Shown piece after piece: positions 1-6,077 of a stretch of DNA of 6,509 nucleotides; the stretch's first letter is position 1; every line of letters begins with the position of its first letter. The notes beneath the pieces are model-generated. The model was not told the origin of the DNA, did no database searches, and saw nothing but the letters and a program-made list of their open reading frames with translations. This DNA comes from Acidobacteriota bacterium (GTDB taxonomy: Bacteria > Acidobacteriota > Terriglobia > Terriglobales > Acidobacteriaceae): contig JAJXZK010000297.1 in NCBI GenBank assembly GCA_021780095.1, positions 1 to 6,509 of the forward strand, read 5' to 3'. The translations under genes and the position numbers were made by a program.

Positions 1-51
1 ATCCGGATCTATCCGGCATCGGCGTGTGACGGATCGGAACGCCGGGTGGCA

Positions 52-78
52 CATTCAATCCGTCTTTTGGATTGAGTG
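52..78. repeat. Inverted repeat (hairpin) across the DUF1697 stop codon
   Basis: TCAATCC (55-61) and GGATTGA (69-75) form a perfect 7-bp inverted repeat with a 7-base loop. Counting one G-T wobble, it extends to 10 bp (52-61 with 69-78). It includes the TGA stop of the DUF1697 gene. Neither strand has a T-tract after it, so it is not a canonical intrinsic terminator. It could be a 3' end-stabilising structure or chance. Confidence 0.35.
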
Positions 79-594
79 GGGTTCTAAGGCGCCCGCCATT
101 TCGGCAAGCTTGGCAATCGTATTCATGTTGCGCGCCGTGCCAAACTTCGCCGCGGGAATCTTCAGCTTCGAATCGCCAATCCCATCCGGATAGTACGCGT
201 AGATTTCGCGCACTCCCAGTTGAAGTTGTTCGCTGGTCTGGTTCGTCACCGTCTGCAGCGCATCCTTCGCCGGCGTGCCATCCAGAAAATACGCCACCGT
301 TCGATTCCCCGGAAATTTCGAAAACGGATTGCGTGCCAGCACCGCAGCCATTTCCGCCACCGTGCGAACCGCCACTCCAACCGGTTTCCCGCCGTAGGCG
401 CTCAGGGCCGCTTCCAGCGCGGCCTTCACCTGCGCTTCGGTTTTCGCAGATTGAAACACCACGTTCCCGCTGGCGATATACGTGCGCACCCCAAGAAATC
501 CCGCGGCTTCGCACATGGCTTTCAGTTCTGTCATCGGCAGCTTGCCCGTGCCGCCGACATTCACAGCGCGTAACAGAGCGACGTATGCGTTCAT
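55..594 (-). CDS. DUF1697 domain-containing protein
   Basis: A 179-residue soluble protein of the DUF1697 family, whose biochemical role is unknown. The family hallmarks are visible: the N-terminal YVALLRAVNVGG (residues 4-15), where the canonical family start reads like YxALLRGINVGG, a KLPMTEL segment (18-24), and TYIASGNVVFQS (38-49). The length matches the usual 170-185 residues, so the protein looks intact. No signal peptide or membrane segment is seen, so it should be cytoplasmic. I chose the ATG at 594 because it places the family motif at the very N-terminus. An in-frame GTG at 606 is an alternative with slightly better spacing to a purine-rich stretch; neither start has a strong Shine-Dalgarno. 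The longer reading from 657 adds residues with no family similarity. The gene lies 67 bp downstream of the protease on the same strand and may be read through from it, but no functional link is evident. Confidence 0.9.
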   Translation of the reverse strand: MNAYVALLRAVNVGGTGKLPMTELKAMCEAAGFLGVRTYIASGNVVFQSAKTEAQVKAALEAALSAYGGKPVGVAVRTVAEMAAVLARNPFSKFPGNRTVAYFLDGTPAKDALQTVTNQTSEQLQLGVREIYAYYPDGIGDSKLKIPAAKFGTARNMNTIAKLAEMAGALEPHSIQKTD

Positions 595-661
595 CTTTCC
601 GCTCACTCGCCCCAGACCTCTTTGAACGATTGAACCGCTGGCGCTGCCGTCTCGCACTGCG

Positions 662-3349
662 CTAGGTGATCGTTAAAACAACTGACGTCGACGCCACCGT
701 AGTCCCCGATGTTCCAGTCACCGTCACCGCCTGTGTCACTGGCGTTCCACCACCTCCACCGCCGCCTCCAGGATTCCCGCCGCCGCACGCTGTCAGGCAG
801 GTGGCGGCTGCCATCAGTCCTCCGAACAGCACCAGACCTGCCATCCAGCGCGATGAAAAGCTACGCCGCCTTCGACCCAGACCTAGCAACGCAAATCCCA
901 GAATCCCTGCAAAAGCCATCCGCTCCGGCACTCCGGAGTGCAGTGGCGATGGAGAATCCTTCATCCGTGCCGTCGATGTCGCCGCCGCCGAACTACTGGC
1001 GTTCAGCGTCAGTGTCACGGTTTGGGCTGTCCCCGGAACCAGGCTCACGGACGAGTTAGAGAAGCTGCACGTCACCCCCGCCGGCAGATTAGAACAAGTC
1101 AAAGCCACCGTGCCGGTGAATCCGGACGTTCCCGGCCCCGCGCTGCTCGGGTTCAACACCACGGACGTGGTTCCCGTTCCCCCGGGAGACACGGTCACAG
1201 CGGCCGGCTTTAGCAGCAAACTGAATTGTCCATTCACCGCTATCAGCCTTGGCCATACGGCTGCCAGCGCGGCGGCGTCCACAGAACCCAGTCCGGTCGC
1301 CATGTCATATCCAGCGCCTGCGCTGCAGCATGACATCACGCCATAGCCGGCGCTATTTCCGACGCAGTTCGGGCTTCCTGCAACGCACACCACCGCATTG
1401 CTTCCCGTAGTCACGTCGTGGAAAGCCCCCGGCGTCGTTTCCGCCAGTTGATACAGAATGGGATTCACGTTGCCGACGCCGCTCACGTTCCCCGCTTCCT
1501 GGTTCATCAGCGTCACAATCGCGGCCCATTGCGGAGCGGCAATCGAAGTCCCTCCATATAAGTAGCCGCTTCCCGTCGAATCAAAATACGGCGTCTGGTT
1601 CGATCCCACCGGATACACACAACTGCTTTGCCCGGTAAACGCCGTGCCTGCCGAGTCGACCTCCTGCGTGCACAACACGTATCCGTCGTGATTGGGATCG
1701 GCGGCAAGGGAAACGTCCGGCACATCACGCTTCCCGTCGCTGGGAACTCCCGTGCCCACCTGCCACGATGGCTTGGTAAACAGAGTGCTGGAGCCCCCGC
1801 CACTCGCACTTAATGAACCAATGTTATTCAGTCCCGTAATGTCAGGGGTGTCATTCCATGTCGTCTCGGGAATGTAGCTGATCGCCGATCCATTGCTCGA
1901 AGTATTTTGGCTGTTCCAGTACTTCGACTGATCTCCGATGTCGCCGCTGAAAGATGTTCCGCCCACAGCGGTCACATATTGGCTGCTCGGCGGATAATCA
2001 ACGGCCAGCCCCTGTGACGCAGCCACCGGGCCTCCGCTGCTGACATTGCCGCTGTCACAGTCCGCGGAGCCGCTGTCTCCAGAGGCGGCAAACACCGTTT
2101 GCCCCTGCGAATTGGCCTTTTCGAACTCCTGATCCAGAATGCTGATGGCGCTGCCGCCCGCGAAGCTCGCCTCGCAGCCGCCATAACTGATGCTGATCAC
2201 TGGAACGAAATTCGTATTGTTCACTAGCGGGTGATCGATCGCCCACATCAGCGAATCCAGCACGTTGTAATTCTGGTTGTTTCCCACCGTGACGTACAGA
2301 ATGTTCGCGTTCTTCGCGATCGCCCCCGACCATTCCACGTCAATATCCGCCTCTTGCAGGTCGCCCACAGACGCCGTTGGCGTTCCTGAATTCGGAGGAT
2401 CAACCAGAATCTGGGTCGGCAAATTCGCAGCATTCAGACCGCTCAACGTTCTGAAGTTGGCGATATCGCTCTTGTGCTGCATAATGTCGGTCTGACCCAC
2501 GATCGCCAGGGTCTGATTCGTACCCGTAAAATTGCTGTTGTACAAGCCAGTCACGTCATAAATCGTCTGCGCATCAGCCGGCGCAATAAAGTTGTACTCG
2601 GTTCCGCTTTGGTCCGTTAACGTGTAATGCGAGTTCACCGGACGTACCGGCTGCCGCAGCGACTGCCGGGCTACATGCACCAGCCGCTGTGTCACATGCG
2701 GCGCGGGACGAAATGTATTCAGATGTTGCACCCCCAGCGCCATCCCCGCAATCGCCTGCGGCAGGCTGATGTCGGTCGAGTTGGCCCAATGTTCTTGTCC
2801 CTGGAACACATACTTGTGCATCTCTGTATGAAAAACAGCGTTCACCAGCGCCGCCGTTCCGCTGAAAATCACGCGGTCATAGCTCGCCGGAATCTCCGTC
2901 ACCGTAAACCCCTGCGAGCGCAGCCACGCCGCCACTTTCGCCAGGTCCTGCTGGCTCATTCCATAGCGCGCCGCGAATTGCCCCGGCCTCAGCCACTGGT
3001 GATATAGCGGGGAACCCACGGTTTGCTGTTGCTGCAACAGGTTTTTCAGGTCCGCTTGTTGCGCCGGAGAAAGTGCAAACATCAGCGACATATTTTCGAT
3101 GGGCGTCGACCCGGACATCCGCCCCTGATCCCCCGCCATCGCCACCCGCGGAGATACAGTCCCTTTCACGACCTGCATCTGCGTGGACCGAATGGGTCCG
3201 TTGATGCGATTCGGCAATACTGTCAATGCGCTGGCCTGTGGAAGCGCAACCCCACCCAGCAGCAGCACCGCGATCCATCCTAAAACCAAGGGAGTGCCCC
3301 GGTGATGCAGTTTGCCATCCATACGTCGACCGCACTTCGGTTCCGTCAT
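662..3349 (-). CDS. Secreted S53 protease (pro-kumamolisin/sedolisin) with Ig-like tail
   Basis: An 895-residue secreted serine-carboxyl peptidase of MEROPS family S53, expected to digest proteins outside the cytoplasm, typically at acidic pH. Order of parts: signal peptide (1-41; hydrophobic core about 21-36, likely cut after ASA at 39-41); pro-kumamolisin activation domain (about 75-215, with SPLYHQWLRPGQFAARYG at 113-130); catalytic domain (about 252-700). Catalytic residues are readable: Glu333 and Asp337 in EADIDVEW, oxyanion Asp425 in ASGDSG, and nucleophile Ser602 in GGTSIAAP. The calcium-site signature is present near the end (HDVTTGSN with Asp645; YDMATGLG at 681-688). An Ig-like domain follows (about 706-785, Cys752/Cys761), then a double hydrophobic C-terminus with RRRR (826-829), a lipobox-like LTAC (852-855) and eight consecutive Gly. 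The start at 3349 has an AGGT 6 bases upstream; Met10 lacks one. All catalytic residues are intact, so an active zymogen is expected. Substrate preference cannot be read from sequence. Confidence 0.95.
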   Translation of the reverse strand: MTEPKCGRRMDGKLHHRGTPLVLGWIAVLLLGGVALPQASALTVLPNRINGPIRSTQMQVVKGTVSPRVAMAGDQGRMSGSTPIENMSLMFALSPAQQADLKNLLQQQQTVGSPLYHQWLRPGQFAARYGMSQQDLAKVAAWLRSQGFTVTEIPASYDRVIFSGTAALVNAVFHTEMHKYVFQGQEHWANSTDISLPQAIAGMALGVQHLNTFRPAPHVTQRLVHVARQSLRQPVRPVNSHYTLTDQSGTEYNFIAPADAQTIYDVTGLYNSNFTGTNQTLAIVGQTDIMQHKSDIANFRTLSGLNAANLPTQILVDPPNSGTPTASVGDLQEADIDVEWSGAIAKNANILYVTVGNNQNYNVLDSLMWAIDHPLVNNTNFVPVISISYGGCEASFAGGSAISILDQEFEKANSQGQTVFAASGDSGSADCDSGNVSSGGPVAASQGLAVDYPPSSQYVTAVGGTSFSGDIGDQSKYWNSQNTSSNGSAISYIPETTWNDTPDITGLNNIGSLSASGGGSSTLFTKPSWQVGTGVPSDGKRDVPDVSLAADPNHDGYVLCTQEVDSAGTAFTGQSSCVYPVGSNQTPYFDSTGSGYLYGGTSIAAPQWAAIVTLMNQEAGNVSGVGNVNPILYQLAETTPGAFHDVTTGSNAVVCVAGSPNCVGNSAGYGVMSCCSAGAGYDMATGLGSVDAAALAAVWPRLIAVNGQFSLLLKPAAVTVSPGGTGTTSVVLNPSSAGPGTSGFTGTVALTCSNLPAGVTCSFSNSSVSLVPGTAQTVTLTLNASSSAAATSTARMKDSPSPLHSGVPERMAFAGILGFALLGLGRRRRSFSSRWMAGLVLFGGLMAAATCLTACGGGNPGGGGGGGGTPVTQAVTVTGTSGTTVASTSVVLTIT

Positions 3350-3560
3350 CGGTGTACCTGCAATTTAAATTTGCTCTCTGTTGATTGGTGCCCAAATACC
3401 GAGATTCTATGTGTATCCTGCGAAAACGCAAAAGGAATTCATATAGACGTTCAGACAAAGGAATAGTCTCGCTTGCCCGCGCTTTTCTCATCCAAAGTTG
3501 ATAGCATCTCTTTTGGACCTGACTGTCTTCTTTAGTTTAGAGAATTAATCGAGTTTGATC
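3350..3560. other. Divergent intergenic region, protease / TauE exporter
   Basis: These 211 bp separate the divergently transcribed protease (minus) and TauE-family gene (plus). The stretch is more AT-rich than the flanking genes, as expected of promoters. Besides the minus-strand candidate at 3404-3431, the plus-strand side has TTGGAC (3513-3518) followed by AT-rich TTTAGTTTAGAGAATTAAT (3531-3549), a weak possible promoter with a very short leader. I found no convincing operator palindrome, RNA gene or riboswitch. Confidence 0.5.
3404..3431 (-). promoter_or_regulatory. Candidate sigma70-type promoter for the S53 protease
   Basis: Read on the minus strand, TTGCGT (3431-3426) and TAGAAT (3409-3404) are separated by 16 bases. 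The -10 matches the consensus at 5 of 6 positions and the -35 at 3 of 6. Transcription would begin near 3397, giving a leader of about 48 bases before the protease start. This was picked by eye, and acidobacterial promoter consensus is not well constrained. Confidence 0.35.
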
Positions 3561-4394
3561 ATGAATCAGTTGGATTTCTCGTTGTTTACGCTGGGGGGCT
3601 CACTTTTGGCCGGTTTACTCGGCTCCCTCACAGGATTGGGCGGCGGAGTGGTCTTGGTCCCCATGCTGGTGTTGTTGTTTAAAGTAGATATTCACTACGC
3701 CATCGGCGCGTCCCTCATCTCTGTCATCGCCACATCGTCCGGTTCGGCCGCTGCCTATGTGCGAGAGGGCTATTCCAACATTCGCATCGGCATGTTTCTT
3801 GAGGTGGCTACTACCATGGGAGCCGTCGGTGGTGCATGGCTCGCCACCCGCACTCCCACGCGGGGTATTGCGATTGTATTCGGCGTGGTGCTGCTTTACT
3901 CGGTGTATCTTTCTTTTCAGAGGCATGACGACGAACTGATTGCGCACAATCCCTGGTCCGATCGCCTGAAAATGAACGGCACCTTCCCCGGGCCAGACGG
4001 TAACGAGGAGCACTACTCAGTCAAGAACATTTCCGGCGGCTTCGGCACCATGGTCGGCGCTGGCATCCTCTCCGGCCTGCTCGGCATCGGCTCGGGAGCC
4101 GTAAAAGTGCTGGCGATGGACCACATCATGCGAATTCCCTTCAAGGTTTCCACCACCACCAGCAATTTCATGATTGGCGTCACCGCCGCCGCCAGCGCCG
4201 GTATCTATCTTCGCCGCGGCTACATCGAACCTTCGCTGGCCGCTCCTGTCATGGTCGGAGTCCTCATCGGCTCGCTGATCGGCGCTCGCTTGCTTGTCAA
4301 AACCCACGTCAAGTCGTTGCGCCTGGTCTTCTCCGTCGTCATCTTTTTTCTTGCCTTGGAAATGATCTATAACGGCATCGCAGGAAAGATATAG
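3561..4394 (+). CDS. Sulfite exporter TauE/SafE family (DUF81) membrane protein
   Basis: A 277-residue inner-membrane protein of the TauE/SafE (formerly DUF81) family, which moves sulfite, sulfoacetate or related small anions across the membrane. The substrate here is unknown. The internal duplication typical of the family is clear: AGLLGSLTGLGGGVVLVP (17-34) in the first half and SGLLGIGSGAVKVLAMD (171-187) in the second, followed by the well-conserved VSTTTSNFMIGVTAAASAG (196-214). Hydrophobic segments lie at about 9-40, 45-66, 76-94, 101-118, 160-186, 200-216, 225-246 and 253-274. A polar loop of about 35-40 residues (119-156) splits the halves. The ATG at 3561 has a weak GAG 7 bases upstream; a TTG two codons earlier (3555) is possible but less likely. 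The gene ends 2 bp before the DUF1634 gene, so the two are co-transcribed. The length is normal for the family. Confidence 0.93.
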   Translation: MNQLDFSLFTLGGSLLAGLLGSLTGLGGGVVLVPMLVLLFKVDIHYAIGASLISVIATSSGSAAAYVREGYSNIRIGMFLEVATTMGAVGGAWLATRTPTRGIAIVFGVVLLYSVYLSFQRHDDELIAHNPWSDRLKMNGTFPGPDGNEEHYSVKNISGGFGTMVGAGILSGLLGIGSGAVKVLAMDHIMRIPFKVSTTTSNFMIGVTAAASAGIYLRRGYIEPSLAAPVMVGVLIGSLIGARLLVKTHVKSLRLVFSVVIFFLALEMIYNGIAGKI

Positions 4395-4396
4395 TC

Positions 4397-4771
4397 ATGC
4401 GCATACTGAACGACAAACAAGTTGAAATTCTGATCGGTCAGGTCCTCCGAGCCGGCGTCCTGCTGTCCTGCTTCGTCACTCTCATCGGACTGGGTCTTTA
4501 CTTGGTCCACCACGCCACCGCGATACCCAATTACCATGTGTTTCATTCGGTAACGGAGCCGCTGCGATCCGTATATAAGCTGATCCCGCACGCGTTCCAC
4601 GGCAGCCCGCTGGCGATCATCCAGCTTGGAGTCCTGCTGCTGATCGCCACTCCCGTCGCCCGCGTTGCGTTTCTTGTCGGCGCCTTCGCGTTGGAAGGCG
4701 ATCGAATGTATGTCGTCGTCAGCGGACTGGTGCTGGTAATCCTGCTGGGATCGATCCTCTTCGCCCATTAA
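4397..4771 (+). CDS. DUF1634 domain-containing membrane protein
   Basis: A 124-residue membrane protein matching DUF1634, a family of unknown function usually encoded directly after a TauE/SafE-type transporter, as here. Three hydrophobic segments are visible: about 16-37, 72-98 (with Pro86 and Arg89 inside) and 104-122. A polar stretch of about 33 residues lies between the first two and contains several His (38, 39, 47, 50, 65, 68). The start is set by an AGGAAAG at 4382-4388, inside the end of the upstream gene; only TC separates that gene's TAG from this ATG, so the two are probably translationally coupled. The likely role is an accessory or partner subunit of the exporter, inferred from the conserved pairing and not from any motif. 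The TAA stop at 4769-4771 is followed 59 bp later by a strong hairpin. Confidence 0.9.
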   Translation: MRILNDKQVEILIGQVLRAGVLLSCFVTLIGLGLYLVHHATAIPNYHVFHSVTEPLRSVYKLIPHAFHGSPLAIIQLGVLLLIATPVARVAFLVGAFALEGDRMYVVVSGLVLVILLGSILFAH

Positions 4772-4828
4772 ACTGGTTCCTCGCTCGGCGTCTCGCTCGC
4801 TCGAATCGGCGTGTCATCTCCCAAAAAA

Positions 4829-4863
4829 TTGTGGGCGCGCTTTTTCGTCAAGAAGGCGCCCAC
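4829..4863 (-). terminator. Strong intrinsic terminator between convergent operons
   Basis: GTGGGCGC (4831-4838) pairs perfectly with GCGCCCAC (4856-4863). The interior continues as CTTTTT (4840-4845) with AAGAAG (4850-4855, one G-T wobble), closing on a CGTC tetraloop, with a single bulged G at 4839. This gives about 14 paired positions. Read on the minus strand, the stem is followed by AATTTTTTGGG, the T-tract of a Rho-independent terminator, placed 22 bp after the stop of the His-rich small gene. On the plus strand only a short TTT follows, so termination of the TauE/DUF1634 operon here is possible but weaker. Confidence 0.85.
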
Positions 4864-4885
4864 TTTCCACCAAGAACTCGCTCCA

Positions 4886-5215
4886 CTATTGCGGACTCGT
4901 TCCTACGCCGGTATCGCCTCCGGCCTGGCCACGTCGATCCGTTTGCGCGCTGTGTTTCTTGGACCGATGATGGTGATGCTTTTTCTTGGCCTTCGTTCCA
5001 GGCTGGTTATTGCCGTATTCCCCCCTCAATCCGCCGCCGTTGTCATTCGGTGATCCCGTCTGCATGGCATGATTTTCATCATGCGTCGAACGGTTCGTAC
5101 TGGACTGGCCTGCATGGTTCGACTCATTTCCATTTGCCATGCCGCTTTGCTGCCCAAGCACTGCTACGGCGGGCATAGTCAAAGCCGCTGCAAGAACCCA
5201 TATGGTTTTCTTCAT
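4886..5215 (-). CDS. Small secreted His/Lys-rich protein, function unknown
   Basis: A 109-residue exported protein that I do not recognise as a named family. Residues 1-21 form a clear signal peptide (KK, then WVLAAALTMPAVAVLG, likely cut before Gln22). The mature part is polar and low in complexity: Asn/Ser/His-rich (22-60), Gly/Asn-rich (58-73), then a strongly basic block, KAKKKHHHHRSKKH (75-88), and a Gly/Thr tail. The four consecutive His (80-83) plus His88 could bind metal, and the basic block could bind anionic polymers; both are guesses. The ATG at 5215 is fixed by AAGGAG ending 9 bases upstream (5225-5230). A longer in-frame reading from 5659 runs antisense-like through the neighbouring gene in the wrong frame and is rejected. 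It lies 82 bp downstream of the Gly-rich gene on the same strand and is terminated by the hairpin at 4829-4863. Confidence 0.8.
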   Translation of the reverse strand: MKKTIWVLAAALTMPAVAVLGQQSGMANGNESNHAGQSSTNRSTHDENHAMQTGSPNDNGGGLRGEYGNNQPGTKAKKKHHHHRSKKHSAQTDRRGQAGGDTGVGTSPQ

Positions 5216-5224
5216 CCTGCGAAA

Positions 5225-5234
5225 CTCCTTATTT
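5225..5234 (-). promoter_or_regulatory. Ribosome binding site of the His/Lys-rich gene
   Basis: On the minus strand AAATAAGGAG occurs here, placing AAGGAG 9 bases before the ATG at 5215. The same 10-base block precedes the upstream gene at 5769-5778. It decides the start of this gene against the longer open frame. Confidence 0.8.
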
Positions 5235-5297
5235 TGCTTCCAACTTCCACTCGACGTGGGGACCGGTGAAACGCAGTCTCCAACTCCGCAACGTCGA

Positions 5298-5759
5298 TCA
5301 GTGCGTGGCGCCCGTGTCTGCTCCGCCCGTGGTTCCGGCGCCGGAACCACTTCCGGTCCCTGCGCTGCCGCTACCCGTCGTTCCACTTCCTGTGCTGCCG
5401 CTACCGCTGTCCGGACTTGTGGTGCTTCCGTTGCCGGTGTTGCCGGTTGTTCCATTCGCGCCATTGGGGTTTGAGTTATTGGGATTGGCTTGATCGGAGC
5501 TGTTGCCGTTGCCGGTCGAACCCGTTCCCATTTGTCCGTTCCCGGTCGAACCGTTTCCCATCTGACCCTGGCTATCGTTCCCAGGGGTACCGCCGTTTCG
5601 GGAGCCGTTGCCCTGCGTGCTTCCAGCAGTTCCGGTTCCCTGTTGTGCCTGTCCGCCACCCGTGGCGCCTCCAGCGGCCCCGCCGGCCTGGCCCATCGCC
5701 GCTACACCGGACATCGCGCACGCTGCTGCAAATACCATGAGAGATCGTTTGATCGTCAA
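5298..5759 (-). CDS. Small secreted Gly/Ser/Thr/Asn-rich low-complexity protein
   Basis: A 153-residue exported protein of unknown function. A signal peptide (residues 1-23: KR, hydrophobic SLMVFAAACAMSGVAAMG, likely cut before Gln24) is followed by an almost wholly Gly/Ser/Thr/Asn/Gln/Ala sequence with no predictable fold. Short repeats are evident: a decapeptide GQMGNGSTGN / GQMGTGSTGN in tandem (65-74, 75-84) and many GSG, GTG and TGN units in the C-terminal half. The mature part is nearly free of charge. Start choice: TTG at 5759, preceded by AAGGAGG with an 8-base gap (5768-5774), the best ribosome site in the window. An ATG at 5738 would cut into the signal peptide, and the longer reading from 5828 lies upstream of the ribosome site. 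It is first in a probable two-gene unit with the His/Lys-rich gene. It may be a cell-surface or matrix protein, but that rests on composition alone. Confidence 0.75.
   Translation of the reverse strand: MTIKRSLMVFAAACAMSGVAAMGQAGGAAGGATGGGQAQQGTGTAGSTQGNGSRNGGTPGNDSQGQMGNGSTGNGQMGTGSTGNGNSSDQANPNNSNPNGANGTTGNTGNGSTTSPDSGSGSTGSGTTGSGSAGTGSGSGAGTTGGADTGATH
5508..5567 (-). repeat. Two tandem 30-bp repeats within the Gly-rich gene
   Basis: Copies at 5508-5537 and 5538-5567 match at 25 of 30 positions by direct comparison. They encode the two GQMG(N/T)GSTGN decapeptides in frame. This suggests recent expansion of the gene by in-frame tandem duplication. Confidence 0.8.
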
Positions 5760-5767
5760 GTTTGTTT

Positions 5768-5778
5768 CCTCCTTATTT
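5768..5778 (-). promoter_or_regulatory. Ribosome binding site supporting a TTG start
   Basis: AAGGAGG (5774-5768 read on the minus strand) lies 8 bases before TTG at 5759, within the block AAATAAGGAG that also precedes the downstream gene. It is the main evidence for a non-ATG start of the Gly-rich protein. Confidence 0.8.
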
Positions 5779-5942
5779 CGTCTGGCGCAACAAACTGACC
5801 TAAACACCCATTCCATCGCGGCATCCACGCCAACTTATCGTGCTGTGTACTCGGATAGCCGCATCCTGCAACGGGTTGCTGTTCTTCCCCTCCACGCGCA
5901 ACATACGATTTTGTAATTCCAATGTCTGTTTGCGCCCACGGA

Positions 5943-5964
5943 GCAACCTCCCTATCCAGGTTGC
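5943..5964. repeat. Perfect 6-bp inverted repeat upstream of rfbH
   Basis: GCAACC (5943-5948) and GGTTGC (5959-5964) flank a 10-base pyrimidine-rich spacer, 113 bp before the rfbH start. It could be a weak operator or RNA hairpin. No T-tract follows, so it is not a terminator. A 6-bp repeat of this kind can easily be chance. Confidence 0.3.
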
Positions 5965-6077
5965 ATCCCCCGCCATTCGTCTCAAATCTCCACAAAAAAT
6001 ATCCCCGCCGTTGCGGTCCGATTTTCCTCCCTATCTCCCTGCTGCCCCAGACGTGCCGCCTGCATTACGATAGACAG

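Larger units (their letters stand above)
5760..6077. other. Intergenic region between the small secreted genes and rfbH
   Basis: No convincing gene lies in these 318 bp; the open frames here lack ribosome sites, signal peptides or recognisable motifs. The left part should hold the promoter of the small minus-strand unit, but I see no good -35/-10 pair. The right part (about 5940-6060), leading to rfbH, is pyrimidine-rich on the plus strand. It contains an inverted repeat, GCAACC (5943-5948) with GGTTGC (5959-5964), and a direct repeat CCTCCCTATC (5947-5956 and 6026-6035). No terminator or RNA gene was recognised. Confidence 0.5.

Noticed and set aside
72..665. Plus-strand open frame of 197 codons opposite DUF1697
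   Set aside because: It has an Arg/Pro/Ser-rich composition typical of antisense reading of GC-rich genes. DUF1697 on the other strand has clear family motifs.
755..779. Poly-Gly codon run of the protease as a possible phase-variable simple repeat
   Set aside because: The codons are mixed GGT, GGA and GGC with no homopolymer or perfect unit, so slippage-driven switching is unlikely.
666..1346. Plus-strand open frame of 226 codons with a poly-Pro run opposite the protease C-terminus
   Set aside because: It is the antisense of the protease. The poly-Pro is the complement of the poly-Gly linker, and there is no ribosome site or recognisable domain.
2877..3491. Minus-strand open frame of 204 codons overlapping the protease start
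   Set aside because: It is a different frame over the protease signal peptide and pro-domain, with no coherent motifs.
4811..5053. Plus-strand open frame after DUF1634
   Set aside because: It crosses the strong hairpin and runs opposite the His/Lys-rich gene, with no ribosome site or family similarity.
5266..5493. Plus-strand open frame rich in Pro, Leu and Val repeats
   Set aside because: It is the antisense of the Gly/Ser/Thr repeats of the minus-strand secreted protein, which has both a ribosome site and a signal peptide.
5840..6073. Plus-strand open frame just before rfbH
   Set aside because: It has no ribosome site or recognisable motif, and lies in a pyrimidine-rich leader.
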